A DNA stretch of 64,000 nucleotides from Limnobacter parvus (GTDB lineage: Bacteria; Pseudomonadota; Gammaproteobacteria; Burkholderiales; Burkholderiaceae_B): assembly GCF_024623725.1 (NCBI RefSeq), contig NZ_JANKHG010000016.1, positions 124,001 through 188,000 of the forward strand, in the 5' to 3' direction. The notes under the pieces were generated by a model, which saw nothing but the letters and a program-made list of their open reading frames with translations, had not been told where the DNA came from and made no database searches. Shown here piece by piece: positions 25,928 to 35,249 of the stretch. The stretch's first letter is position 1; every line of letters starts with the position of its first letter. The translations under genes and the position numbers were made by a program.

Positions 25928-28384
25928 ATGCTGATGTCGGTCAAAAAACAGAAGCTGGTGGTAATCGGTAACGGCATGGCCGGTATTCGGGTGGTTGAAG
26001 AGCTCATTAAGCTTGCACCTGAACTGTATGAAATCACGGTGTTTGGTGCTGAGCCGCATCCCAATTACAACCGCATCATGTTGTCGCCCGTACTGGCTGG
26101 TGAGCAGAAGTTCGAAGAAATCGTGTTGAACGATTGGGACTGGTACACCAGCAACAACATTACCTTGCACGTGGGCCGCGAGGTTACCGAGATTGACCGC
26201 ATTAAGCGCATTGTGAAGTGTGCAGACGGCACCCATGCCCAATACGATCGCTTGTTACTAGCCACCGGCTCCAACTCATTCATTCTGCCAGTGCCTGGCT
26301 CCACATTGCCCGGAGTAATTGGTTACCGCGACATAGCAGACACCGAAGCCATGTTGGAAGCGGCCACGCAATACAAAAAGGCGGTGGTCATCGGCGGCGG
26401 ATTGTTGGGGCTTGAAGCCGCCAACGGCTTGGCCTTGCAGGGCATGGATGTCAGTGTGGTGCACTTGCCCACCTGGTTGATGGAACGTCAACTTGACCCC
26501 ACTGCCGCCGGTTTGCTGCAGAAAAGCCTTGAAACCAAAGGTCTGAAGTTTTTGCTTTCTAAAAACACAAAAGCCTTGCATGAGGGCGCAGATGGACGTG
26601 TTGCGAAAATTGAATTTACCGATGGCAACATTCACGATGCGGATTTGGTGGTGATGGCCGTGGGTATTCGCCCGAACGACAAGCTGGCTGCCAGCAGCGG
26701 ACTGTTGTGCAACCGTGGTGTGGTGGTCAACGACACCATGCAAACCATTACCGACCCGAAAATTTATTCAGTGGGTGAATGTGCCAGCCACCGTGGTATT
26801 GCCTATGGCTTGGTGGCCCCCTTGTTTGAACAGGCCAAGGTGTGTGCCAACCACTTGGCGCAGTTTGGTATTGGTCGTTACGAAGGCTCGGTAACTTCTA
26901 CCAAGCTGAAAGTAACAGGCGTTGATTTGTTTTCTGCTGGCAATTTCATGGGCGGTGAGGGTTGCGAAGAACTGCTGCTTTCTGACCCAATCGGTGGCGT
27001 GTACAAAAAATTGGTGATTAAAGAAGACAAGCTGATTGGTGCTTGCCTATATGGCGACACGGTCGACGGTTCCTGGTATTTCAAGCTGATGCGTGAAGGC
27101 AAAGCCATCAATGAAATTCGCGAAAAGCTGATGTTTGGTCAAAACAACATTGGTGACACTGGCCACGAGGGCCAAAGCCAGGCCAGCAAAATGTTGGATA
27201 CCGATGAGGTGTGCGGTTGCAACGGTGTGTGCAAAGGCGCCATTGTTCAGGCCATTAAGACCAAAGGTTTGTTCACCATTGAAGAAGTGCGCAAGCACAC
27301 CAAGGCCAGCGCAAGTTGTGGTTCATGCACGGGTTTGTGTGAACAGATTTTGATGAGCACTGCGGGTGCCGATTATTCCGCCACACCGAAAACAAAACCC
27401 ATGTGTGGTTGTACTGACCATGGGCACCAAGTGGTTCGCGATGCAATCTTCAAGCACCACTTAACCACCAAAGAAGAAGTGTTCGCCACCATGAACTGGC
27501 GCACCCCGAATGGCTGTGCAAGCTGCCGCCCGGCTGTGAATTATTACTTGATCAGTTCCTGGCCTGGCGAGGCGGTGGACGATCCACAAAGCCGCTTTAT
27601 CAATGAACGTGCACACGCCAATATTCAAAAAGACAAAACCTATTCAGTGGTGCCGCGCATGTGGGGTGGCGAAACAACTGCTGCTGAATTGCGCCGCATT
27701 GCTGATGTGGTCGACAAGTACAACATCCCCACCGTGAAAGTGACGGGCGGCCAGCGCATCGACTTGCTGGGTGTGAAAAAGGAAGATTTGCAAAGCGTGT
27801 GGAAAGATTTGGACATGCCCAGTGGACATGCTTATGCGAAAGGTTTGCGCACAGTAAAAACCTGTGTGGGCAGTGAATGGTGTCGTTTTGGTACGCAAGA
27901 CAGTACGCAAATGGGCAAAGACCTTGAGCGCGGGTTGTTCAAAATGTACGCGCCCCACAAGGTGAAATTGGCGGTGTCGGGTTGCCCGCGCAATTGTGCC
28001 GAAAGTGGCATTAAAGACGTGGGTGTAATCGGCGTAGATTCCGGTTGGGAAATCTATGTGGGTGGTAACGGCGGTATAAAAACCGAAGTGGCCCAGTTTT
28101 TGTGTCGCGTTAAAACATCTGAAGAAGTAATGGCAGTGAGTGGTGCATTCCTGCAGCTATACCGCAAGGAAGGCTGGTACCTAGAGCGCACGGTGCATTA
28201 CCTCGAGCGCGTGGGGCTTGAACACGCCAAGGCCCGCGTGGTTGATGACGTGGCCAACCGCAACGCACTGTGGGCCGAACTTCAGGCTGCATTGGCGATT
28301 GAAGAAGACCCGTGGCACAAGCCCAAAGAAGCGCAGGTTGATTTGCGCCAATTCATTCCAATCAAATTGGCGGAGGTGGTTTAA
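25928..28384 (+). CDS. nirB: Assimilatory nitrite reductase [NAD(P)H] large subunit
   Basis: Reduces nitrite to ammonium in the cytoplasm with NAD(P)H. In the 818 residues, an N-terminal FAD/NAD domain (VVIGNGMAGIRVVEEL, VVIGGGLLGLEAANGL) is followed by BFD-type iron-sulfur modules (CGCNGVCKGAIVQAI...CGSCTGLC near residue 425 and a second Cys set near 490). The ferredoxin-like and siroheme/4Fe-4S domains follow, with ligands in TCVGSEWCRFG and SGCPRNCAESG. The length and order are those of NirB. The start codon follows the leader terminator. An ATG two codons further in is an alternative. nirD starts within the stop codon. Confidence 0.96.
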   Translation: MLMSVKKQKLVVIGNGMAGIRVVEELIKLAPELYEITVFGAEPHPNYNRIMLSPVLAGEQKFEEIVLNDWDWYTSNNITLHVGREVTEIDRIKRIVKCADGTHAQYDRLLLATGSNSFILPVPGSTLPGVIGYRDIADTEAMLEAATQYKKAVVIGGGLLGLEAANGLALQGMDVSVVHLPTWLMERQLDPTAAGLLQKSLETKGLKFLLSKNTKALHEGADGRVAKIEFTDGNIHDADLVVMAVGIRPNDKLAASSGLLCNRGVVVNDTMQTITDPKIYSVGECASHRGIAYGLVAPLFEQAKVCANHLAQFGIGRYEGSVTSTKLKVTGVDLFSAGNFMGGEGCEELLLSDPIGGVYKKLVIKEDKLIGACLYGDTVDGSWYFKLMREGKAINEIREKLMFGQNNIGDTGHEGQSQASKMLDTDEVCGCNGVCKGAIVQAIKTKGLFTIEEVRKHTKASASCGSCTGLCEQILMSTAGADYSATPKTKPMCGCTDHGHQVVRDAIFKHHLTTKEEVFATMNWRTPNGCASCRPAVNYYLISSWPGEAVDDPQSRFINERAHANIQKDKTYSVVPRMWGGETTAAELRRIADVVDKYNIPTVKVTGGQRIDLLGVKKEDLQSVWKDLDMPSGHAYAKGLRTVKTCVGSEWCRFGTQDSTQMGKDLERGLFKMYAPHKVKLAVSGCPRNCAESGIKDVGVIGVDSGWEIYVGGNGGIKTEVAQFLCRVKTSEEVMAVSGAFLQLYRKEGWYLERTVHYLERVGLEHAKARVVDDVANRNALWAELQAALAIEEDPWHKPKEAQVDLRQFIPIKLAEVV

Positions 28385-28755
28385 TGTCGGCTTCGTTACT
28401 GAAGGAACAAAAGGAAATTCAAATGGAATGGATCGACATTTGCGCAGTGGAAGACATCCCGGTGCTGGGTTCAAGAATTGTGCGTCGCCCCACCGGTCAA
28501 GACATTGCAGTTTTTCGCAATTCCGAAGAGCAGGTTTTCGCATTGCTGGATGAATGCCCCCACAAAAAAGGCCCGCTAAGCCAAGGTATTGTGCACGGCA
28601 CCACCGTCACTTGCCCCTTGCACAATTGGCAAATTGGTTTGGCGGACGGTTGCGCGCGCGAACCCGATGAAGGCTGCACTGCAAAGTTCACAGTGCAGGT
28701 GGTGGATGGCCGCGTACATTTGAAAGCCAGCGAAGTGAAAAACCACGGTATTTAA
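28384..28755 (+). CDS. nirD: Nitrite reductase small subunit, Rieske-type
   Basis: Small subunit of the NirBD nitrite reductase. The Rieske ligands are visible as CPHKKGPLSQG and CPLHNWQIGL, giving Cys-x-His and Cys-x2-His. The ATG at 28384 shares a base with the nirB stop. A second ATG at 28423, with AAGGAAA before it, gives the more usual 110-residue length (MEWIDICAVEDIP), so the true start could be there. The end is 14 bp before nasA. Confidence 0.93.
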   Translation: MSASLLKEQKEIQMEWIDICAVEDIPVLGSRIVRRPTGQDIAVFRNSEEQVFALLDECPHKKGPLSQGIVHGTTVTCPLHNWQIGLADGCAREPDEGCTAKFTVQVVDGRVHLKASEVKNHGI

Positions 28756-28769
28756 GGGCAACTTTCACA

Positions 28770-31607
28770 ATGACTGAATTGCTGCAACCCATTCAAAGTA
28801 CCAAAACAACCTGCCCATATTGCGGTGTGGGTTGTGGTGTGGTGGTCAGCACGCAAGCCGGAAAAATTATTGAAGTGAAGGGCGATGAAAGCCACCCGGC
28901 CAACTGGGGCAAGCTGTGCAGCAAAGGCAGCAAACTGGCCGAAACCGCTTCTGAAAATGTGTACGGGCAGGTGCGTGCAAGCCAGCCCCTGTTGCGCATT
29001 CAGCGCGATCAGCAAGTGGCTCCCACCGATTGGAACACTGCGCTTGATTTCACCGCGCGTGAATTCGCAAGGTTGATTGCCACTTATGGGCCCGACAGCA
29101 TTGGCTTTTACATCAGCGGTCAGCTTTTGACCGAAGACTATTACGTGTTCAACAAACTCGCCAAGGGTTTGATCGGCACCAACAACATCGACACCAATTC
29201 ACGCCTGTGCATGAGCAGCGCCGTGAGCGGTTACAAACGCACTCTGGGTGCTGATGCGCCACCCTGTAATTACGACGATTTAGCGCTGGCCGATTGCGTG
29301 TTCATTGCAGGTTCCAACATGGCGTATGCGCACCCGGTGGCTTACCACAGGCTTGAAGCCGCACGTGCTGCCAAACTTGGTCACAAACTGATTGTGGTTG
29401 ACCCCCGCGCAACAGACACCGCGCTGATGGCTGATTTGCACTTGAAAATTCAGCCCGGCACCGACGTGATGTTGTTCAACGCCATGCTGCACGTGATGAT
29501 GCAAAACGGCTGGCTTGACATGGCTTACATCAACCAACACACCGAGGGGTTCGAAGCAATGGCCAAAGGCTTGGCTGCCTACACGCCCAAGCTTGCAGCC
29601 AGTGTGTGTGCAGTTCCCGAGGCAGACATTGTATTGGCTGCCACCTGGTTCGCCCAAAGCAGCAGAACACTCTCCCTGTATTGCCAAGGGTTGAACCAGG
29701 CCACCACGGGAACGGACAAAAACACTTCGCTGATTGCTTTGCACCTGGCCACAGGCCAAATTGGCAAAGAAGGTTCGGGTCCGTTTTCGTTAACAGGCCA
29801 GCCCAATGCAATGGGTGGCCGTGAAGTGGGTGGACTGTCTACGTTGTTGCCTGCGCACCGTGAATTGAACAATCCTGCACATGTGGCTGAAGTGGCTGCC
29901 TTTTGGGGCGTCAAGCAAATTAGCGCAACACCCGGTGCCAGTGCGGTTGAAATGTTCGATCAACTGGAGCAAGGCAAAATAAAAGCGGTGTGGGTCGCCT
30001 GTACCAACCCTGCGCACTCACTGCCCAATTCCCAGAAAGTGGCGCGTGCCATGCAAAATGCTGAACTGGTTGTGGTGCAAGACGCCTACCTAACTCCTGC
30101 CACCGTGCAGTATGCCGATGTGCTGCTGCCCGCCACCACTTGGGGCGAAAAAGAAGGCACGGTCACGAACAGTGAAAGGCGAATTAGCCGCGTGCTGCCT
30201 GCAATGCCAGCCTACGCCGATTCAAAAAACGATTGGCAAATTGTGGTTGAGTTTGCAAAGCGGCTGGAAGTGGAGTTGAAAAAGCTTGGTGTGGAAAGCC
30301 CGCGCATCAATAGCGGCATTCATGCTTTCATGCCGTACAGCAATACAGAAGAAATTTTCAACGAGCACCGCGAAACCACGCGGGGCCTTGACCTGGACAT
30401 TACCGGTTTAAGTTATGCGGTGTTGGAGACAAAGGGCCCGCAACAGTGGCCCATGCCCGAAGGCGTTTCTGAGGGCAAAGCCCGCCTGTACGAAGATGGG
30501 GTCTACCCCACAGCCACCGGCAAGGCGAAATTTGTGTTTGCACACTATGAACCAGTGGCCGAAGAGGCCGATGCGCGCTTTCCATGGCGCTTGAACACAG
30601 GGCGCTTGCGCGACCAATGGCATGGCGGCAGCCGCACCGGCACACTCGCTGAGTTTTTCTCGCATGAAGCCGAGCCTGTTGTTGCCATGCACCCTGCTGA
30701 CTTCAAGCGATTGAACTTAAAGCCCAGCAGCTGGGTTTCCGTGAAATCACGCCGCGCCACAATTACCCTGCGTGCAAAAGAAGATGAGTCAGTTGCACGA
30801 AATCAAGCTGTATTGCCCATGCATTGGGGGCCCGAATTTTTCGGTGGAAAATCGGGTGTGGGGGGGGTGAACGCACTCACCATCGAAGCGTTCGATCCGT
30901 ATTCCAAACAGCCGGAACTGAAGCATTCAGCCGTGAATATTCAGCGTGTTCATTTGCCCTGGCAAGTGGTGGTGTTCGTTTACAGCGAGCATTGGCTAGG
31001 CTTGTGGCAAAAAGCCCGTGCCTTGTACTCAGAATTTGATGCCGCTGTATGCGTGCCCGTTGGCCGCGAACAAACTGGTGTATTGTTTCGCGCAGCCAGC
31101 GCAAATGCGCCCGCCAAAGAAATCATTGACCAATTACAAACATTGTTTGAATGCGATGGTTCAGACGTGCTGGTGTATTCCGACCCGAAGACCGATGCAC
31201 GACGACGCATTGGCGTGAAGGTGGCTGGCACGCCGCAGGCGCAAACAGCGACGTTGAGTAAAGTGTTTCTGGCGGGCAATATTGAATCGGAAGGTTGGTT
31301 GCGAAATTACTTCGACCAGCAACTCGATGTGATGCCAATTCGTAGTTTTTTGCTGGCCCCCGCAAGCCAGCCACCTGGTGTGCAAACCGAAGTAGTACGC
31401 ATGGTGTGCAATTGTGTGGGTGTTTCTGAACAATCCATTCAGGCGAATATTGCAATCGCCTGTGCGAAAACTCCGAATGCCAGCGAAAACGACCTGCTGG
31501 GTGTTTTGCAAGGCACACTGAAATGCGGCACTCAGTGTGGTTCTTGTGCGCCTGAAATTCGCAAGCTGATTCGTGCGCAAGTCAGTGCGGCTGTGCTACT
31601 CACGTAG
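28770..31607 (+). CDS. nasA: Assimilatory nitrate reductase catalytic subunit
   Basis: Molybdopterin enzyme that reduces nitrate to nitrite in the cytoplasm. The 945 residues begin with a 4Fe-4S motif (CPYCGVGCGVVVS...GKLCSKG), then the Mo-bisMGD domains (LCMSSAVSGYKRTLGAD, FIAGSNMAYAHPVAYHR, GQPNAMGGREVGG). The molydopterin-binding C-terminal domain contains RLRDQWHGGSRTG. The last 60 residues are a BFD-like 2Fe-2S domain with Cys in CNCVGVSE and CGTQCGSCAPEI, typical of NasA that takes electrons without a separate large reductase. It is the last gene of nirBD-nasA. The stop is 2 bp from the stop of the convergent gene at 31610. Confidence 0.95.
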   Translation: MTELLQPIQSTKTTCPYCGVGCGVVVSTQAGKIIEVKGDESHPANWGKLCSKGSKLAETASENVYGQVRASQPLLRIQRDQQVAPTDWNTALDFTAREFARLIATYGPDSIGFYISGQLLTEDYYVFNKLAKGLIGTNNIDTNSRLCMSSAVSGYKRTLGADAPPCNYDDLALADCVFIAGSNMAYAHPVAYHRLEAARAAKLGHKLIVVDPRATDTALMADLHLKIQPGTDVMLFNAMLHVMMQNGWLDMAYINQHTEGFEAMAKGLAAYTPKLAASVCAVPEADIVLAATWFAQSSRTLSLYCQGLNQATTGTDKNTSLIALHLATGQIGKEGSGPFSLTGQPNAMGGREVGGLSTLLPAHRELNNPAHVAEVAAFWGVKQISATPGASAVEMFDQLEQGKIKAVWVACTNPAHSLPNSQKVARAMQNAELVVVQDAYLTPATVQYADVLLPATTWGEKEGTVTNSERRISRVLPAMPAYADSKNDWQIVVEFAKRLEVELKKLGVESPRINSGIHAFMPYSNTEEIFNEHRETTRGLDLDITGLSYAVLETKGPQQWPMPEGVSEGKARLYEDGVYPTATGKAKFVFAHYEPVAEEADARFPWRLNTGRLRDQWHGGSRTGTLAEFFSHEAEPVVAMHPADFKRLNLKPSSWVSVKSRRATITLRAKEDESVARNQAVLPMHWGPEFFGGKSGVGGVNALTIEAFDPYSKQPELKHSAVNIQRVHLPWQVVVFVYSEHWLGLWQKARALYSEFDAAVCVPVGREQTGVLFRAASANAPAKEIIDQLQTLFECDGSDVLVYSDPKTDARRRIGVKVAGTPQAQTATLSKVFLAGNIESEGWLRNYFDQQLDVMPIRSFLLAPASQPPGVQTEVVRMVCNCVGVSEQSIQANIAIACAKTPNASENDLLGVLQGTLKCGTQCGSCAPEIRKLIRAQVSAAVLLT

Positions 31608-31609
31608 TT

Positions 31610-33637
31610 TTACTTTCTCCTGCTTTTGCTTTTCTTGTGATTTTTCGATTGCTCTGCCGTGGCTTCAACTTTGCTCGCAACAAGCTTGATGAATTCAATA
31701 TTCACCCTTGAACGTTCAACCACTGTGTTGTAATTGCCCAGTGCGCGTTGTGCTTCTTGCCACTTCGCTCCCAAATTGCGCGCATGGTCTGGCTTCAAGT
31801 GCGCTGCTTTCACATCCGCCTGTTCAAGCGATTGCCACTGCGCGGGTTTGTGTAAATTTTTATTCAAATGGACATGCAGCCACACGCTTGGAAATTGCTT
31901 ACCCGAGGAATCTGATTTGGGTGCAAGCTCAAATTCATACAGATGATCGTCTCGGTCGGCACTTGGCAGTTTTGGCTTTAATGAAATCGAGTCAAGCTGC
32001 TCATGTTCAACTAATGTGGCCCATGACTCAGCCCGTGGTGTTCTATGCTGCTTTAGTACGCTGAACTTAAAGTCATCTGTTGCAGCATAATGCATTTCCT
32101 GTTCAAGATTTTTTGCCAATTCACTCAACCTGTTGGAATGGCTTTCCAAAAGAGTTCGAATCTCTGGACTTAACTGACTGTGTTGAAGTTCACGTTCAAT
32201 TCGCGACTTGGCAGAGGACGCTGCGCCGCAAACCTTCAGCGACTGGGCAGTGAACACCCTGTAGATTTGCATAACCGTTGCTGGAGAGTAAAAGCCGGGA
32301 TTGCGTTGTACGCTTTCAAGCATACCAATGGGATTAATTGCCAATATTTGACCGCACTTTTCCAGTAAACCAGTAGTCCGTTTTGTCCTTAACTCAAGCC
32401 TTTCTTCATGTGTCGGTTCGATCGTAGAGTCGACAACAATGTTGGCCTTGGTGTTGTCTATCGTTAGGCCGCCTAAACTCGCATTCAAATTGAGTGTAAT
32501 TGAGTCATCAGTGGCAGTAGTGTCCTCAGTCGCCTGTACCAGCAAATCTTGCAGACCCTCTTTGGCACACAATTCACGGATCGCCCAGCTGAACTTTTCC
32601 GTGAAGTAACACAAGTCGTTAAGTTGGCGTAATAAGCGCTGCTCTGTGTGCAGCGGGTGTTGGCTTTCAGACGCAGTTTCAATCAGATGCGCCAGGGTGG
32701 AAATCCCAAGTTCACTCAGCTCTTCAATTTTTGGCAGTAGTTTCACGAAGACATGGTGATCATTGTCAGCTTGATCCTTGTTCTCTATTTCAACGAATGC
32801 ACCATCTTGCATAATCATTTTTACAAATGATTTGGGTTGTATTTCCATTGTTTGTTGATAGCATTCTTCGACCTTCTCCAGAATTCTTGGAATCAAGTGT
32901 CTTTGGGATACGAAGAACTTGTCACACTGTTCTGCAACAGAGTCAAAGTAAGCATAATTCTTTAGTGCTCTTTGAATTTGGTGAACTCGATTGTATGAAT
33001 TCGTAATAATGTTTTCCAGTTTGAGGGTTTGGATATTTGGATTCAGTGCGTAAGTTCGTAGCGCGTTTTCTATAAGCTCTCTGGACGGCGTTTTTAGTTC
33101 TTCAAATTTTTGTTCTGCCTCGATGTGTTTCATCAATGCATCAATATCAATAACGGCAGAATTCAGACAAACACTGCTTCGAGCTATTTCGGGAAGAGCC
33201 CGCATCGCTTTCAAGTCGATTTCATGCGACAGAAAGTAATGCAGATTAGAAGTTAACCCCTCATAGAGATCTGCGCCATTGGTAGCCACAATTTTACCGC
33301 GAGGCATTGCCGGCAGTTCAGCCAAAAGACTTTGAATAATCAGCTTGATTTCCTCTATCTCAGGAATTAACGCAATGTTGTGTGGGTTGCTTTCCAGTTG
33401 TTCTCGCAACTCTTCGGCTTGCACCATTGAAATATTCACGTTGTCGGTGAATTCAAGATAACGATTCTGCAGCGCCTCGATGGTTTTTGGCCTTTCAGCA
33501 GGTGCGGAAGTTTGTTGCGCTTTAAAATGACGTGCCAATTCTTGGGCTGCCCTTGATATGGCGGTTCTTTCGGGCAATGCAACCGGGTTGGTTTGATTGG
33601 CAAAAGCGATCGCAGCTGTGGTAATTCTGTTGGTCAT
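31610..33637 (-). CDS. Unknown large helical protein, effector-like islet
   Basis: I do not recognise this 675-residue protein. It is almost wholly predicted helix, with no Sec signal, no membrane segment and no catalytic signature. The N-terminus (MTNRITTAAIAFANQ) is rich in Thr, Ala and Asn, a composition seen in type III secretion signals but not diagnostic. The end is strongly basic (KNHKKSKSRRK). Codon choice looks more A/T-rich at third positions than in nasA next to it. The gene follows the small gene at 33744 after 106 bp on the same strand; no terminator is visible between them, so both may depend on the box at 34150. It converges on nasA with a 2-bp gap. Confidence 0.7.
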   Translation of the reverse strand: MTNRITTAAIAFANQTNPVALPERTAISRAAQELARHFKAQQTSAPAERPKTIEALQNRYLEFTDNVNISMVQAEELREQLESNPHNIALIPEIEEIKLIIQSLLAELPAMPRGKIVATNGADLYEGLTSNLHYFLSHEIDLKAMRALPEIARSSVCLNSAVIDIDALMKHIEAEQKFEELKTPSRELIENALRTYALNPNIQTLKLENIITNSYNRVHQIQRALKNYAYFDSVAEQCDKFFVSQRHLIPRILEKVEECYQQTMEIQPKSFVKMIMQDGAFVEIENKDQADNDHHVFVKLLPKIEELSELGISTLAHLIETASESQHPLHTEQRLLRQLNDLCYFTEKFSWAIRELCAKEGLQDLLVQATEDTTATDDSITLNLNASLGGLTIDNTKANIVVDSTIEPTHEERLELRTKRTTGLLEKCGQILAINPIGMLESVQRNPGFYSPATVMQIYRVFTAQSLKVCGAASSAKSRIERELQHSQLSPEIRTLLESHSNRLSELAKNLEQEMHYAATDDFKFSVLKQHRTPRAESWATLVEHEQLDSISLKPKLPSADRDDHLYEFELAPKSDSSGKQFPSVWLHVHLNKNLHKPAQWQSLEQADVKAAHLKPDHARNLGAKWQEAQRALGNYNTVVERSRVNIEFIKLVASKVEATAEQSKNHKKSKSRRK

Positions 33638-33743
33638 TTGGGGTTCTCGGGCGTTTCGTCACATTTAGGTTCGTTTGCCATTGAGTTGCGATTTTCAAGC
33701 ATCAAAATGGATTTGGCTCATTGAGCCTTATTTTCGTTTCATT

Positions 33744-34094
33744 TCAAATGGGCCGCCAACACATCGTTTTGGTGAAGTGCTTCTCGATTTGATAGATCTC
33801 AGATCGAATGCAGCCAGGTTTGAACGATACGTTACGTAGATTGACCGGCAGTTCCCGTAAATTTTTGAGTATGTCTAGGTGGGCTTGTCTTTGCATATTC
33901 ACTGAATCAAGTAGCTCAGGATTGTCAATCGATTTGCTCAACTCAAAGTTCAAGTGATCTGCGAGAGCCCTTAAAGATTTAAAACTGGCAACAACATGGG
34001 CCACTTTTTGTTGCGGCGAGGCACAACCCACGGGCCTGGGGGTGTTCGGCACTGCTGCGGAAATGTTTAATTGCCGCGCCAAATTGTCAGCCAC
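33744..34094 (-). CDS. Small unknown protein, first gene of the effector-like islet
   Basis: A 116-residue protein without a recognisable family. It is helical, with Pro-rich spacing near residue 20 (NTPRPVGCASP) and a helix containing LRALADHLNFELSK. The start is a GTG at 34094. A HrpL-type box ends 55 bp before it, the best match in the window. The gene is small enough to be a chaperone for the protein encoded downstream, but no feature proves that. The reading frame is the only substantial one in this stretch, and its start fits the box. Confidence 0.5.
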   Translation of the reverse strand: MADNLARQLNISAAVPNTPRPVGCASPQQKVAHVVASFKSLRALADHLNFELSKSIDNPELLDSVNMQRQAHLDILKNLRELPVNLRNVSFKPGCIRSEIYQIEKHFTKTMCWRPI

Positions 34095-34149
34095 CTAATT
34101 GCTGCTGCTGCCCTGTACGTCAAGATGCCTGTTTGTGCTGCTAACCATG

Positions 34150-34177
34150 TAAGTGGCGTGTGGGCAATTTGGGTTCC
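34150..34177 (-). promoter_or_regulatory. HrpL-box promoter, GGAACC-N15-CCACTTA
   Basis: On the minus strand GGAACC (34177-34172), 15 bp, then CCACTTA (34156-34150). This is an exact match to the consensus GGAACC-N15/16-CCACNNA. The GTG start at 34094 is 55 bp downstream. The site lies in the gap between this unit and the divergent ybiB. Confidence 0.65.
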
Positions 34178-34262
34178 TTTTGGCTGTATTACTTTCGGTT
34201 AATTACGTTCTTTCCGGGTCTTGGTCGTTACAATAGGGCCATCGAACCCTTATTGAGTTGTT

Positions 34263-35249
34263 ATGCCCAATCACGTCTTAGCCGACAAATTCTCGTGTGC
34301 TCCCTTCATCAAGGAAATTGGTCGGGGAAAAGATGGTGCGCGCGGCCTTGCGAGCGAGCAGGCCAACGCGTTGTTCTCTGCCATTCTGCGGGGTGAGGTG
34401 TCTGATTTCGAGCTGGGTGCCGTACTGATTGCATTGCGGGTGAAAGGCGAAAGCAATGACGAATTAATTGGTTTTCTTGAAGCGATTGCTGCGAATTGGC
34501 CGTTGGGTGAAAGCCTGCCAAATGGCCATGCCTTCAGGATCCTAAATGAGCAGTCTGCGGAAAGTGGCAAGCCGGTAGTCGTGATACCGAGCTACAACGG
34601 TGCGCGGCGCAAACCGAATTTCACACCGCTGCTGGCTGGGTTGTTGGCCCAGAAAGGCTACCCGGTTTTTGTTCATGGGCTTGAAAGTGATTTCACTGGC
34701 AGGGTTACCAGTGCCGAGGTGTTTTCGCATTTGAATTGGGGTGGTATTGAATTGAATTTCCCCGCGCCTGTTTACATGCCCATGGCGCAAATCTATCCGC
34801 GCATCGAGGCATTGCTTCAAACGCGAAAAGTGTTGGGCGTGCGCAGTTGCACCCACACCTTGGTGAAGCTGATGGTGCCCGCCGTGTTTGATCAATCCCT
34901 GCTTATTACCAGTTACACCCACCCTGAATTCTGGAATTTACAGCGGGAAGTGTTGTGCGCCATGGGCCAAACAGCATTGGTGTTGCGGGGCCATGAAGGT
35001 GAGCCAGTGGCTGCCCCGTACCGTGCACCGCGTATGGATGGTGTGAAGGCAGGCCGTACCTGGTGTATTGCCGAGCCCGAAAATCTGTTTACTGAACAGC
35101 CTGACCCACACCCAGACATTGATGCGGAATCCACAGCACGCCTAATCGAAATGTGGCTGAACAATCCACAGGAAATGCCACATGGCTTTGCGCGCCAACT
35201 CGACGCCATTGAGGTCGTTCACCAGGCAACAGCACATGCAGCAATTTGA
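34263..35249 (+). CDS. ybiB: YbiB/TrpD2 family DNA-binding protein (anthranilate phosphoribosyltransferase-like)
   Basis: The 328 residues have the fold of anthranilate phosphoribosyltransferase: an N-terminal helical domain (GLASEQANALFSAILRGEVSDFELGAVLIALRVKGES) and an alpha/beta domain with VVIPSYNGARRKPNFTPLLA in place of the PRPP-binding GTGGD loop. That change and the length mark the YbiB (TrpD2) family, which binds DNA and is not a tryptophan enzyme; in Escherichia coli YbiB is LexA-regulated. The ATG at 34263 fits the family start. It overlaps the next gene by 14 bp. Confidence 0.88.
   Translation: MPNHVLADKFSCAPFIKEIGRGKDGARGLASEQANALFSAILRGEVSDFELGAVLIALRVKGESNDELIGFLEAIAANWPLGESLPNGHAFRILNEQSAESGKPVVVIPSYNGARRKPNFTPLLAGLLAQKGYPVFVHGLESDFTGRVTSAEVFSHLNWGGIELNFPAPVYMPMAQIYPRIEALLQTRKVLGVRSCTHTLVKLMVPAVFDQSLLITSYTHPEFWNLQREVLCAMGQTALVLRGHEGEPVAAPYRAPRMDGVKAGRTWCIAEPENLFTEQPDPHPDIDAESTARLIEMWLNNPQEMPHGFARQLDAIEVVHQATAHAAI

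Noticed and set aside
34263-35249. Annotation as anthranilate phosphoribosyltransferase (TrpD)
   Set aside because: The PRPP-binding GTGGD loop is replaced and no trp gene is near. YbiB/TrpD2 fits better.
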